64,000 bases of DNA from Ectobius pallidus (Eukaryota > Arthropoda > Insecta > Blattodea > Ectobiidae). The number at the start of each line of letters is the position of its first letter. The first letter of the stretch is position 1. Positions 1-10,885 of the stretch are shown here, one piece after another. The notes beneath the pieces are model-generated. The model worked only from the letters and a program-made list of their open reading frames with translations, had not been told where the DNA came from and did no database searches. The position numbers and the translations under genes were made by a program. The DNA is taken from assembly GCA_964059195.1 (NCBI GenBank), contig CAXKWD010000003.1, forward strand, positions 198,176,174 to 198,240,173. Reading direction: 5' to 3'.

Positions 1-1
1 G

Positions 2-2
2 C

Positions 3-63
<61 letters not shown>
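2..63. repeat. (AAT)n microsatellite
   Basis: Uninterrupted AAT triplets open the window. The same motif recurs at 15589-15622 and 16364-16398. Confidence 0.95.
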
Positions 64-65
<2 letters not shown>

Positions 66-370
66 GCGTTTGCCATTGAGATCTCCAAATTCTGGGTCAC
101 GATCTGGCGTCTTTGGAATTCTGCAAAGGTCAATGGAGATCATCCTCTTCTCCTAGATGCTTCATATCGAATTCTGTATGCTGATCTGAAAGTAGCCAAA
201 GTATAGTGACGTATAGTTGATTATTAACCAATGAGATATAAGCATTTTAACAGACGTCATCACAACTGTGAAGGTTTGTCTTCTGAGACTACACTTCCGC
301 CTTGTTTACCCCCCCAAAAGTTTACATGTATAGACCCGTTCAGTTATTTTTTCCTTACCTTACTAATAAA

Positions 371-1041
371 TAGGGTTCGGATGTTTATGACTTTAAAAAA
401 GTGGCAAATATGACTGCAAATATGCCCTTAAAATGACTAAATATGACCCAAAAATCCTAAATATGACCTAATAAAATAACAGATTCAAAAAATAAATGTT
501 GCAATTTAAAACGTTTAAGACACTAAATTCTTTCATCACATGAATTCAATCAGATAACCACTTTTAACAATTTTACAGGTGATTTACAGTTTTACTTGTA
601 ATGAACTTCTGATTTTAAAGAATTTTCTCCTGTTTGCTCGCTTCATCAGCTCCAAATACTCGTAATATTTTTTAGGCCTTGCTTGTGCCTATAAAATATG
701 AACAAATGCATTAATTTTAATATTTAAGTTACCAATTAATTTGGCATTGGCCTAAGCATTAAATTAATGAAATAAATTTCAAATTTAACTCGACCATGTA
801 CTACATACATTGTATAATTGTGCTCCTTTACCGAATTTACAACTGAAATATGACATTAAATTACAAATACAGTATGACCAAAATATGACTAAGACCATAA
901 AAATGACCAAATTATGACTTTATATGCAAAATAAATCGGTTCAATTAGGATAAGAAGCATCCAATTCATGTCAAATTTATGTTTGCGGCGAGAACGGAGG
1001 TCAGGATAAAAATATGATATGTCATAAACATCCGAACCCTA
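371..1041 (+). mobile_element. Non-autonomous hAT-type element, copy 1
   Basis: Terminal inverted repeats of about 21 bp start TAGGGTTCGGATGTTTATGA and end with the reverse complement at 1021-1041. The 8-bp direct repeat CTAATAAA lies on both sides (363-370 and 1042-1049), the target duplication length of hAT transposons. The interior is AT-rich, with repeated ATATGAC-like words, and has no transposase. A second copy in opposite orientation is at 14636-15266. Confidence 0.9.
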
Positions 1042-1119
1042 CTAATAAATAATAACAAAAATGTCGTATCTTAAATAGTTACGTCTGTGGTTTTAAAATG
1101 TGGCAATATTTGTGTGGTA

Positions 1120-1409
1120 GCGAATGATGTCACTGCCGCTATGAAGTCTTCATCGGTTGGGAACTCTTTTCCACCCAAAGAGTCCATTAATTTCACTGGG
1201 TGCCAGGTCAGGGCTGTAAGGAGATGTCCAAAAATTTCACACTAAAGACCTTGAAGTTGTGCCTGTGTTTGAGCAGCCGAATGAGTCCGAGCGTTGTCGT
1301 GAAACAAAAACACCTTTTCAGACAACTTTTCACGTCTCTTGTTTTGGATAGCGCGTCGTAGTCTTTGAAGAGTTGCACAATAGGCCTCTGCGTTTATTCC
1401 TTGTCTTCT
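1120..1409 (-). pseudogene. mariner transposase fragment, internal segment inverted
   Basis: On the minus strand this reads as the catalytic part of a mariner-family transposase. It includes the HDNAR block with the second catalytic Asp, then ...HSAAQTQAQL; a stop follows soon after, and the remaining part up to TDEDF is readable only with disruptions. It matches the plus-strand copy at 49003-49341. The 3' end of the same gene lies just to the right but on the plus strand (1441-1632), so the internal segment has been flipped relative to its own tail. Not functional. Confidence 0.8.
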
Positions 1410-1440
1410 TGGCAGAAACTTCAGGCTCAGTTTTTTTGGC

Positions 1441-1632
1441 GGTAGAAGAGTATAACATCGGCATTGAAAAACTGGTACCACGTTACAATAAACGCCTTGA
1501 CAGCAATGACGGGTAGCCTACATTAGAAATAGAGTAAGGTACTGTATCTTTGTAAATAAAGTTTTGTGTTGATATCTTTCGTTATTATTCAGTTATGCCA
1601 AATCGCCCTTTACTTTCTGGTCGACCCTCGTA
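1441..1632 (+). pseudogene. mariner transposase C-terminus and 3' terminal region
   Basis: The plus strand encodes the end of a mariner transposase (RRVYNIGIEKLVPRYNK), then a non-coding tail ending GACCCTCGTA, close to the terminal sequence of other mariner copies here (27402, 63127). The corresponding tail at 49325-49459 is interrupted by another element. Part of the rearranged element described at 1120-1409. Confidence 0.75.
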
Positions 1633-1815
1633 TTTACTGGCAATGAATCTGACATGGGATCGTGACATTAGATCAGAATAAAAATGATGGTAGAAAGAAA
1701 ACATTTATTTATTTACACTAAATAATATTTACCACAAAAGGAAGAAGAATGAAATTTATCAATACCAATGAAATTTCACTGTTTAACTCAATACTGCCAC
1801 TACCTATAGTATAAT

Positions 1816-1985
1816 GACGGGGAGACCCGAAGGGAAAAGACCTCTTGGAAGACCTAGACTTAGGTGGTAGGGCAATATTAGATTTAAGGGAAGTCGGATT
1901 TGCAAGGAATGGTTGGGTGGAGTTAGCACAGAATAGGGTTGAACGGCGGGCTCAGGTAAACGGACCAATGAACCTCCGGGTCCAA
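1816..1985 (+). pseudogene. 3' end of a non-LTR retrotransposon (LINE-A)
   Basis: This reads as the last residues of a LINE reverse transcriptase ORF: GRPEGKRPLGRP-like start, DLREVGF, LAQNRVERRAQVNGPMNLRV. These are typical of the C-terminal end of an abundant insect LINE group. It is heavily 5'-truncated. The same family occurs on the minus strand at 25974-26515, 28890-29432, 43628-43685 and 48292-48840. Confidence 0.7.
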
Positions 1986-1987
1986 TT

Positions 1988-2427
1988 CTTTCTTTCTTTC
2001 TTCTTCGTAGTTTTATCTCTCCCTTTTAGGATTTAAGCGACCCAAGCCACCCGGGCCTTACAGGGCCGCGACCTGTCGGGAGAGGGATTATCTTTGGATC
2101 ACATACATACTTTTTTGACCAGACAAGGACATGGAGGGCCTCCCCGGATGAGTGATCAGCCCAATGCCGGGGCCACCTCCGAGACAACACGAACATATAG
2201 GACGATACACATCATTCACACCCAAACTCATTCAGAACAAGGCGAGGATGAGGATGAAGATGATAGTGACGGCCAGATGATATCCGGGGACCACAAGGGC
2301 CTAAAGTTGCCTGACATTGTCTCACAGGTGAGGGAAAACCCCCGAAAAAAACCTCACCTAGGTAACTTGTCCCGACCAGGAATCGAACCCGGGCCCGCTG
2401 CGTGAGAGGATTGAACGCATCCCCTGG
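1988..2427 (-). mobile_element. tRNA-derived SINE (SINE-A), minus-strand copy
   Basis: It is the reverse complement of the SINE at 2915-3368, with a TTTC-rich tail at the left and a Pol III B-box-like motif (complement of GGTTCGATTCC) near 2380. The tRNA-like head is cut off at about 2427, so the copy is slightly 5'-truncated. The 103-residue ORF reading across it is an artefact of the SINE. Confidence 0.85.
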
Positions 2428-2900
2428 ACTTCGGGTTCTATAAAAGATAATATTCCTTTAGCTTGTTTAGGAATTGTCTATTGCTGTTGAGTATGTAGGC
2501 TAAGTACACATGTATAGTACACATGCCTATGATGCTAATGCAGAACATAAAAATCACTGTTTTATAGTTAAGAGCTGAGTGGATCAGAGTCGTCGTTAGT
2601 GACAACTGTGCATCTTTACTTTTATTAGAGTGTGTATAATTACCTTAGCATGAGAAAAAGCGACGTACTTCATTGTTAAAGATAATTACTAACTCTAAAT
2701 ATAATGACCTGTGAGTGGAGTTCCTAGAATCGTTAACTCAACGTACTTATTGTGTTTATGAATGGATGTGTTTCATGTTTGAATCTGTTTCAACTTTCAC
2801 GTGTAGTAAAGTGCTGTTTGTTTATATTTTACTATCGACACACCTGTGCTAAGTCCATTTTGTTCCTCCATGCAGTTAATATATCATAATTTAGTGGGTT
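2428..2900. other. No feature recognised
   Basis: AT-rich DNA between two SINE copies. No coding pattern, terminal repeat or RNA signal was seen. Confidence 0.5.
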
Positions 2901-2914
2901 GATAACCCTTGGGT

Positions 2915-3368
2915 GTCCACCGCTGTGGCTCAGGGGATGCGTTCAATCCTCTCACGCAGCGGGCCTGGGTTCGATTTCTAGTCAAGTCTGGACAAGTTAC
3001 CTGGGGCTTTTCCTCACCTTTGAGACAAATGTCGGGTAACTTTAGGCCCTTGTGGTCCCCAGATATCTTCTGGCCGTCATTATCATCTTCATCCCATCCT
3101 CGCCTTGTTTGGAATGAGTGTGTGTGTGTGTGTGTGTGTGTGAATGGTGTGTCTCGTCCTATGTGTTTTCATGTTGTCTCGTAGGTGGCCCCGGCATTGG
3201 GCTGATCACTCATCCGGGGAGGCCCTCCATGTCCTTGTCTGGTCAAAAAAGTATGTATGTGATCCAAAGATAATCCCTCTCCCGACAGGTCGCGGCCCTG
3301 TAAGGCCCGGGCGGCTTGGGTCGCTTAAATCCTAAAAGGGAGAGGTAACACTACGAGAAAGAAAGAAA
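2915..3368 (+). mobile_element. tRNA-derived SINE (SINE-A), full-length
   Basis: Pol III internal promoter: A box TGGCTCAGGGG (2926-2936) and B box GGTTCGATTTC (2968-2978). The body contains a (TG)n stretch at 3118-3142, and the element ends in a GAAA repeat. The 14-bp direct repeat GATAACCCTTGGGT flanks it (2901-2914 and 3369-3382), as expected for LINE-mediated retroposition. Related copies: 1988-2427 (minus) and 46444-46765 (plus). Confidence 0.93.
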
Positions 3369-3748
3369 GATAACCCTTGGGTTTCCGAATTCAATAAGGA
3401 AAATATAACATGGCAAGATATTTTGGGGAAAGAAACAGTACGTATATTCATACGCAAGACTTGAAGCTTTCTCGTAGTTGATTACTAATGATGGGTTATA
3501 AGCCAAGTAAAAGGATACATTGCATCCAAGCTTTCGGTCGCTGACATCTCTGCGGTCTTCCTCAGGGAAATGAGTGTAGAATAAGGGAAGATATATATGT
3601 TTTTTAGTGAAAATGAAATTTTGTGATTGGAGGAAATGAGTTGGACTTTATCGGCCGATCAGAATGAAGGAATTTTGTTGATTATAGCCCGTGAAACCAT
3701 CATTGAATTGTATAAGAGTAGATTTAACAACCTAATCACAGTTTTTTT

Positions 3749-4613
3749 AGGTAGATTTCGAAGAAAAATCTACCTATTGCAATGGATACCATGTCATGAT
3801 TTTCGAAAAATTCTTTTATATCTTTACGTTTCATGCTCCCCTAAGTACGAAACCACCGCCCGTTCAAAAAAAAAAAAAAAAAATTGTGATATTTATATAT
3901 ATATATATATATATATCTTTACACGCTAGCGGCCGTAATTTTGAAGATATTTGAACCAAATTTTATTATGTCATTTCTAGGCCCAATAGTTCGGACAAGT
4001 TCGTTAATGGGCAAAATTGGCCCAAGTGGGTGGTCAGGGCAGGGGGTTGAAATTTTAAAACATTTATATCTCGGCCCCTATGAAGTATAGAGGGAAACTT
4101 TGTTTGAATAAATTAGAGTACTCCCTATGGAGTTCACAGTGACACCAACAATTCGGGGGTTTTTGGGGGTACGAGTGGGGTTGGGGGTGAGGGGATGGAA
4201 ATTCGAAATTTTTGAAACTACGTCTTTTGGAGTATTGTTGAAAAGCTCTTGATGAGTACTCTACAAATCAATAACTAGTTTCTTGATAGCTCTCATATGA
4301 CGCGAGATTTTAATGTTTGAAAATAATAACACTTAAAAGAATTATTATAATATCATAATTTTGTCTTGTTTAGCGGCTTTGCTAATTTTATTCTTTGCTG
4401 ATCTTGCGCACGGCCTCCCAGAATATTATATCCTATTCTTGTTGTCAAAACAAATGATTGTAGGCTCTTCCTCTTTACCGAATTCACTTCTTATTACTGC
4501 GGGTTTGCCATGCCAAGGCTAAAAAAGAAGAGTGCTGCGCAGCGATAATAAATTAAACCAAAAGCACTTTGAAATCTACCTCAGCCTGTAGGCCTGCCTA
4601 AAGGGATTTTTTA
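3749..4613 (+). mobile_element. Hairpin-ended element (family H), copy A
   Basis: The left end, AGGTAGATTTC, is one arm of a perfect hairpin closed by AAATCTACCT a few bases later. Near the right end, GAAATCTACCT (4571-4581) repeats the left end in inverted form, so it acts as a short TIR. About 32 further bases, shared with copy B at 49460-50293, lie outside that TIR. The interior has poly-A and (TA)n tracts and G-rich stretches but no coding region. Superfamily not recognised. Confidence 0.75.
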
Positions 4614-5487
4614 AACTTCGTTCCATGATTTATAATCTTCAAAATATTGCAGATATTTCGGGAGGGGTTTCAACCCCCTGAACCCCCCTTATTGTACGCC
4701 CATGCAAGTAATAATCCTGAAAACAATCAATAAGAAAGAATCGGCAATAGAATGAGTAATAAAGAAGAAGTAAAACGATTAATATGGAGCTAAAAAAAGT
4801 TCCTATTGGAAATAAGCGCGTTTGGGGAAAATGGTATTGGTGAAAACGTATTGGAAAAAAAATATATAAGTGAAGAAAAAGTGCATTGGTGCATTGGGAA
4901 GATCTATGGCTAGAGCAGCGTATGGTGCAGATGGTCCGCAGACATAATTAAGGTGACTTAATGTATCTGCTGATCTTCGACTAAATTTGACTAATATTGA
5001 GCCAGATATCCAGGTATTCTGCAAGAGGCGACAAGCTCAACCCTCTCATTAAAAGTGAATAATAGCATAATTCCTAATTATATTATCAAATTGGTAATAA
5101 ATATGAAAGTCTGTTCAAAATATAATTTTACTGTCAATAGTTTACTTCCAATTCAATAACTGTGTTTCCGTCAAATTAAAAAAGTACTTAGATTTATTTC
5201 GTTTTAATGACCTATAATTAATACCCCAAATATTAAGAATATAGGCCTACATATAGCCTACTTTTAAAAATGGGATGTAAAATTAGGGGTCCGTAAATTT
5301 TTTAGACCTTTTAGAGGTCCTCGGGTTCAAATAGGTTGAGAAACGTTGGGCTAGAGAAACGCAGAATATGTTTATAAATGATTTATTGTAGCAACTTCTA
5401 ACCTTCAAATTTCTGACGTATCAAAGAGCAGGTTTAGCTTTCATAAAGGACTACTGGGATTATATTGCCTTAATTCCAAACTATTGG
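4614..5487. other. No feature recognised
   Basis: AT-rich DNA. The short minus-strand ORF at 4803-5024 has no recognisable product. Confidence 0.5.
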
Positions 5488-5507
5488 TATTATTATTACT
5501 ATTGTTA

Positions 5508-5576
<69 letters not shown>
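5488..5576. repeat. (ATT)n microsatellite
   Basis: Nearly pure ATT triplets with a few interruptions at the left edge. Confidence 0.95.
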
Positions 5577-5578
<2 letters not shown>

Positions 5579-5974
5579 CCGTCTGCCATGCTTATTATAA
5601 TTATTTATTTATTTTCCAAAGCTATAAAATAAATTCTCTCCCACGTGCTTCACCATGTTTAACACGCTTGCTCGTCCTTGTCTTGCAGTTTATATTCACT
5701 TGTTTATAGAGCAAGTCTGTAAACTGCCTACTTCCTCATGTGTGTGTGTGTGTGTGTACACGAGTGAGAGACAAAGAGAGCCTTAACTTCTTTTAAGTTT
5801 GAATAACATGACATGGAAATCTGTGAAGGAATTTAGAGGTTACAGTTGAAGTTCGTTCATCTTCAGGCATTGAAACAGCATTAGAAGATCTGCACTTTAA
5901 TATGAATATTAATAAATTCAATATCATTATGCCAATTTGTCTTTAATATTATGATTGGATTATTAATTTATTGT

Positions 5975-6310
5975 GGGTGCCACTTCTTGAAGACTTCTTT
6001 TCCAAGAACTGCCTCTAGCTGCTGCCACCCTAATCCTCTTCGACCTGTCAATCAGCGAATAGAAAGGCAATTAGGCGTATTCACACTTATCTGCAATGTT
6101 GCCAAATCCGTACCACAGTACGTTTACTTCATTTGAGAAGTGGTGAATGACAGCGGCAACACTGGGGAAACCCTCGCGACTACAAGAGTACCTATTCTTT
6201 GTCGGTGTCGGTGCAGATTTTTGGAGTAGCGAACAATGCTGTTATATTCTTTTGTATAAAGACGATGGTTTTGAGACGAGGTCTTCTTAAAATGGCACGA
6301 ACAGTAGGCT
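5975..6310 (+). repeat. Unclassified interspersed repeat R, copy 1
   Basis: It aligns by eye with 8695-9050 (minus), 19200-19415 (plus) and 61000-61310 (minus). Shared landmarks are CTGTCAATCAG, GCAATGTTGCCA, AGTGGTGAATGACAGCG and CACTGGGGAAA. No TIR, tail or coding region was identified, so the class is unknown. Confidence 0.75.
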
Positions 6311-6417
6311 AGTTTATTAGACTGGTAGCTGGAGAGATGGAAACTCAACAACAAAATCTCAATAATTGCTGGTGGAATAGTTCACTGTAGATCTTAGTTC
6401 ACTGTATACTCTATACT

Positions 6418-6597
6418 GTAAAGTAAAGTGGTCCCTATTCAGACCAGGAAGGCCCTTTAGGGGTTCAGGAAGTTTAGGGTCCCAGATTTTTAAACATTCG
6501 GCAAGTAAAGATGGTAAGGTTGTCAGCCTTACGCACCAGCCGCCTTTACCACCAATATTTCTCCTGACACTCATTTCTGCTGGAGGCTGAGTCGATC
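6418..6597 (-). mobile_element. SINE-B body fragment, minus strand
   Basis: Reverse complement of the 3' body of the tRNA-derived SINE at 24993-25285. Shared blocks are the GACTCAGCCTC-like start, GAGTACCAGGAG-like segment, AAGGCTGACCACCTTAC and GGGATCACTTTAC. The tRNA-like promoter half is missing. Confidence 0.75.
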
Positions 6598-7048
6598 CTT
6601 ATTTCCACCAGAACGATTATACCAACTCAAAAATCCCAGTCACCTAAATTTTCGCGATTTTCTCAAAAAACTTCCTGACCGATTTTGTTTAAATTGTCTA
6701 GTCGAGTTGTTTATACTAAAACGTAACGAAACATTTTTTCGTTAAAATTACTTGTAGCCGTTACAAGCCAGCCATCGTTTGTCCAATTCAGGCTAAGTCT
6801 TCAGTGGCTAAGAATAGTCTTTGTCTTTGCATCAGGCTAAAGAAACGGAATACGCCTCTTTTTCTATATCAGAATTTGTTGCCAGAATTTTGTATTGCCC
6901 ATGCTTAAGTTTTGAGAGTGTACACATCAGAATTTTGGTGACGAAATCTCCATTTCTAAGTCAGGAGAAATACAACACTTAGTCGGGTACAGAAAGAGAG
7001 TTGTCTTCGCGCCCAAACGAACCCCAGTCGGCTACAAAGCGAGCGGAA
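6598..7048. other. No feature recognised
   Basis: Low-complexity AT-rich sequence without coding or repeat signature. Confidence 0.4.
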
Positions 7049-7238
7049 CGCTTTTAAGTCGGACCACTTCCCTCATCTGGAAAATATTATTAGGGTCTAC
7101 CCACCCCTAAACGCTTTTAAGTCGGACCACTTCCCTCATCTGGAAAAGATTATTAGGGTCTACCCACCCCTAAACGCTTTTAAGTCGGACCACTTACCTC
7201 ATCTGGAAAAGATTATTAGGGTCTACCCACCCCTAAAC
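7049..7238. repeat. 63-bp tandem repeat, three copies
   Basis: The unit, starting CGCTTTTAAGTCGGACCACT, recurs at 7049, 7112 and 7175 with about one or two differences per unit. The near-identity suggests recent expansion. There are no spacers, so this is not a CRISPR array. Confidence 0.95.
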
Positions 7239-7812
7239 AAATGCGGTGGTCCCTGCCACCAGGTCAGGCCTTGTTGCAATGTCACTTGTGTTGTTTCTCC
7301 AGATTTGTGGAAATCAGCTGCAAGGTTTTTAAACTGTGGCAACAATGCGCATCTTATGCTTAGGCACGCGCAACATTTCCCTTCCTTCCATTTCGGCTTT
7401 TCAACCCCAAGATGTTTATGGAGGGTTTGGTCAGGGTTGGGGTTGAGATACTAAATTAGAGGGTTGCCGCCTGAGGATCCTTTAAAAGCGGTGACTAATA
7501 CGAGACGTAATTTAACTACCACTCGAATAACTGAATCAGAATGTGACTTTTAGTGAGGTTCATACAGTTTTTACTGTTTTATCTGAAATGGATTAATGTC
7601 AGGTTATTTACGGATATCAAGTATACTTAAGTTATTTAGTAATTAATGAGCCGATATCAAATTGTAATGATTCCAATGATGACGTGTGTAGCCTTACAGC
7701 TGTTTCACAAATTCTTGGAAAAGAAGAGTTTAAAGTGCAGATCGAATTGTTTATCACATTGCCTAATGCGGTCAATACATCATCTTAATTTGAATATCGG
7801 TACTGTGTGTAA
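7239..7812. other. No feature recognised
   Basis: Apart from a short unrecognised ORF at 7646-7846 that runs into the Helitron tip, nothing is supported here. Confidence 0.4.
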
Positions 7813-8229
7813 TCTATATATATATAAAAGGCTTTGTCCTGACTGACTGACTGACTGAATGAATGACTGACTGAATGACAGGAATCAACGTACAGCCTAA
7901 ACTATAACAGGTAGAGACTTGGAATTTTGACAGTGCCTTCGTTTCCTAATGTAGATGCTCACTAAGAAAGGATTTTGAAAAATTCTGATTCTAAATGCCA
8001 AAAATGAGTGAAAAACGGGCAGAAAACGTGCATTTTTTGCGTTTCCGAAGCGTAATATATTTCAATGTCAAATCAATTACAGCTGGCTTTGGCTATTTTT
8101 GTCAAACCTTGGAAATGAAACTTTCGCGATCGCTTGAATGTTGTAGCTCACGCTGGTCGATTCATTTGTTTTTAATGTCAAGGCACGCATACATATGAAA
8201 TTTTCAACCTAATCCCGAAGAGGATTCTT

Positions 8230-8260
<31 letters not shown>

Positions 8261-8531
8261 TTATTATTATTATTATTATAAGTGGGATAATCAACATAGG
8301 CCTAAATATGGTCAAACGTTGTTCGATTTGGACGAAACTCACTGTACAGGGGTTTTCTGGGCCAAGGACCTCGAATCTGAGGACGCTTTTACCAGACGAT
8401 ACTATCTAATCGTGGTATGTAGTCCACGTGATTAAGGAGTTAATAAATATAATGATATACCGTAACTATTATGCTCTTGATTTTTAATTTTTGAAATAAT
8501 TATCGCGGGCGAAGCCGCGGGCACATGCTAG
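7813..8531 (+). mobile_element. Non-autonomous Helitron, copy 1
   Basis: The 5' end is TCTATATATATATAAAAGG, preceded by A. The 3' end is CTAG (8528-8531), followed by T and preceded by a GC-rich hairpin, GCGGGCGAAGCCGC (about 8505-8519). This A|TC...hairpin-CTRR|T structure is diagnostic for Helitrons. No Rep/helicase is encoded. The 5' 200 bases match the minus-strand copies at 10886-11709 and 30638-31262. It contains a (TTC)n(TTA)n tract at 8225-8280. Confidence 0.9.
8225..8280. repeat. (TTC)n(TTA)n microsatellite inside the Helitron
   Basis: Compound trinucleotide tract within the Helitron body. Confidence 0.95.
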
Positions 8532-8650
8532 TCTATATATATAAAATAATGTTGTGTGTGTGTGTCTTTTATACAAATCTACAGTCGTATTCCAACTAAA
8601 TGCAGTTCTCAGGGCAGTTCTCAGTTCATTAAGTTCCGCTGATATTTTTC
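8532..8650 (+). mobile_element. 5' end of a second Helitron
   Basis: Immediately after the CTAG of the first Helitron, TCTATATATATAAAATAATG begins a second Helitron-like 5' terminus, followed by (TG)n. The first element appears to have inserted between the A and T at the tip of this one. No 3' end was found before the next repeat, so the right boundary is unknown. Confidence 0.6.
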
Positions 8651-8694
8651 AAAAGTACTTTATTTTATTTAAACTTACTTAAAATATAAAATTT

Positions 8695-9050
8695 ACTAAA
8701 TCCATGTACTGTTCGTGCCATTTTAAGAAGACCTCGTCCCAAACCATAGTATATATACAAAATAATATAATAGCATTGTTCCCTATTCAGACAATCTGCA
8801 CCGACACGGAAAAAGAACACGTGCTCTTTTAGTCGCGTGGATTTCCCCAGTGGTGCCGCTGTCATTCACCAATTCTCAAGTGAATTATTACGGTGCTACG
8901 TATTTGGCAACATTGTACTGGACTGCAGACAAGTGTGAATACGCCTAATTACCTTTCTATTCACTGATTGACAGGTTAAAGAGGAAGAGGATTAGAGTGG
9001 CAGCAGATAGATGCAGTTCTTGGGGGGGGGGGAGTCTTTAAGAAATAGTA
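8695..9050 (-). repeat. Unclassified interspersed repeat R, copy 2
   Basis: Inverse orientation to 5975-6310, sharing the CCATTTTAAGAAGACCTCGT, TTCCCCAGTG and CTATTCACTGATTGACAG blocks. Confidence 0.75.
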
Positions 9051-9078
9051 TTCACATTACAAAAAATTGAATGAAAAC

Positions 9079-9583
9079 TAGGGCTGTACCGAGTAATCGA
9101 TTAATCGGCTCGATTAATCGATTAAACACTTAATCGTCAAACAATTACATTTTCCGATTAATCGGTTTAGTCGAATTCTGAAAAACATTTTTCGAGAAAT
9201 GGGTCAAATGACCAAACTCCTTTCTCTCGCTTCTCCGGCCTTGGCACATCATTTGTCATCCAGCCTATTGTGTCCAAACAATTCCCGTTATTCAGAAACC
9301 TGAAAGGTAGATTAGTCAACAAACTCGTGTGTCTTACGTCTTGGCTGAAAAAGTAACCGGAAATAAAGTTTTGTATATATTTTTTCACTAGTTAGCTAAT
9401 AATGGTAATTCGGGATTTCTTCTGTTTATCAGTAGTGTTGTAGCTATTAAACGTGTAAAACAATATTAAATGTACTCTTTGGTTTCGTTTAAAATACCGA
9501 CCTGTTTGACGATCAATCAGTCGATTAATCGATTAAAGTCAAGCGCTAATTCGATTAGAAATTTTAATCGATTTTCATCCCTA
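9079..9583. mobile_element. Old hAT-like miniature element with ATCGATTAAT repeats
   Basis: The left end is TAGGGCTGTACCGAGTAATC and the right end is the inverse of TAGGGATGAAAATCGATTAA. Both are followed by repeated subterminal CGATTAAT words, a pattern of old hAT miniature elements. The flanking 8-mers ATGAAAAC and ATGTACCC agree at only 5 of 8 positions, so the target duplication is decayed or absent. Confidence 0.6.
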
Positions 9584-10362
9584 ATGTACCCAGTTGGCAT
9601 AATCGCAATTACGGGGACCAATTCACGCGATATTCACATTTCCACGGACTGTGTGATTTTTTTGTTTATGAGCGATACACGGTTATCAACTGTTAGGTTA
9701 GGAACGTTTATGTTAGTTAAGGAGCAATATACTGAATAGCACAACCACCATTTCTTACGAGCAGCTAGTGGCTTGTGGGTTTGTCACACTGTTCATCCAC
9801 TGTTTAGCAATATGACGTCACACCTCCAACGTCCAATCAGGAGGACGAGGACAGAAAAATGGTGGAGAAGAAGGGAGTTTTCGCTAGATCGTGATATAAA
9901 AGAAAGTGTTATCAATTAGGGCGGATGGGTTGGACCAAATCATTTGCCAAGACAACATCTTCTCTCCACACATCTATCTATAACAAAATTCGTGTGATAT
10001 AAGTGTTTTATGAAGAGAATCTCGGTTCTAAAAAATGGTCCCCGTAGATGGGATTTTACCAAACAGTTTTCCGGGGGGGGGGGGATCGTAGAGAGGATAA
10101 AAAATAAACAAGTAGTGTGAGGATGCCCTCTTCCATCAGCGAGACTGAAACTTTGCCAGTGTCCAATGAATATTTAATTGAACGATCGGTAGTGAAGACT
10201 TTTTTTTATCAGCCTATAACGCTTTTAAGATGCAGGTGTATAAGGTTGCGGGACAGTGTGTACTTCTTGAGATGCAAGGTATACGGGATGCTGCGTGGCG
10301 TGGTGTAGTGGTGGGAGAGATGGAGGGGAAGGATCAGCCACTACGCTAGCTAAGACAGCGGC
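9584..10362. other. No repeat recognised; possible promoter region
   Basis: Less repetitive than its surroundings. It leads into the exon-like segment at 10363-10426. No TATA box was convincingly placed. Confidence 0.3.
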
Positions 10363-10426
10363 ATCAGTGTACGTTCAAGGACGCTTCGGAACGGAGCTAG
10401 AGCTGTGTTCAGTCAGTGTATCGTGT
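10363..10426 (+). other. Possible non-coding first exon
   Basis: An arthropod-type initiator (ATCAGT) near 10363 is followed by 60 bases of moderately GC-rich sequence and a strong 5' splice site, GTAAGT, at 10427. It is on the same strand as the tetraspanin-like exon at 60750-60801 and could be a 5'UTR exon for it or another gene. This is pattern recognition only; there is no coding evidence, and the region could equally be a chance match. Confidence 0.2.
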
Positions 10427-10885
10427 GTAAGTTATCAGTGAGAGTGTAAATAAACATGAACCCGGCATTAATATAGACCACTTTTATTGTAAACTAGTGC
10501 AAACAAACATGAACTCAGTACCACTGCGGAGATAGCTGTCATTGGATTACTACTTCCAAACTGGATTTTAACTGGTGAGCTTTAAAAACAAGCAAACATT
10601 TTAAAATAAGCTAAGTTGACTATCCCGCGAGAACTTTGCAGGATCATGCAGAAATATTGGAAATAAATTTTCACAAACTTTTTTTCTACAGTACATCTAC
10701 ACTGCTATATATTTTATATGTTTAGATTGTAAATACTTTTGAACCCTGTGAGGGAATTGTTTAAAAATGTTGCATACAATACATTATACAGCGTTTATAT
10801 GCTCACATTCTCATTTACTTGAATCAAGTAATAAATGTTAAATTTATTACATCTAAAATAAGTACCAATTTGTCATATATCTGTA
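10427..10885. other. No feature recognised
   Basis: AT-rich sequence between the exon-like segment and a Helitron. Confidence 0.4.

Noticed and set aside
2094..3335. Several ORFs of 60-103 codons as host genes
   Set aside because: They lie inside two oppositely oriented copies of SINE-A.
7049..7238. CRISPR-like direct repeats
   Set aside because: Units are contiguous with no spacers, and the setting is a eukaryotic genome.
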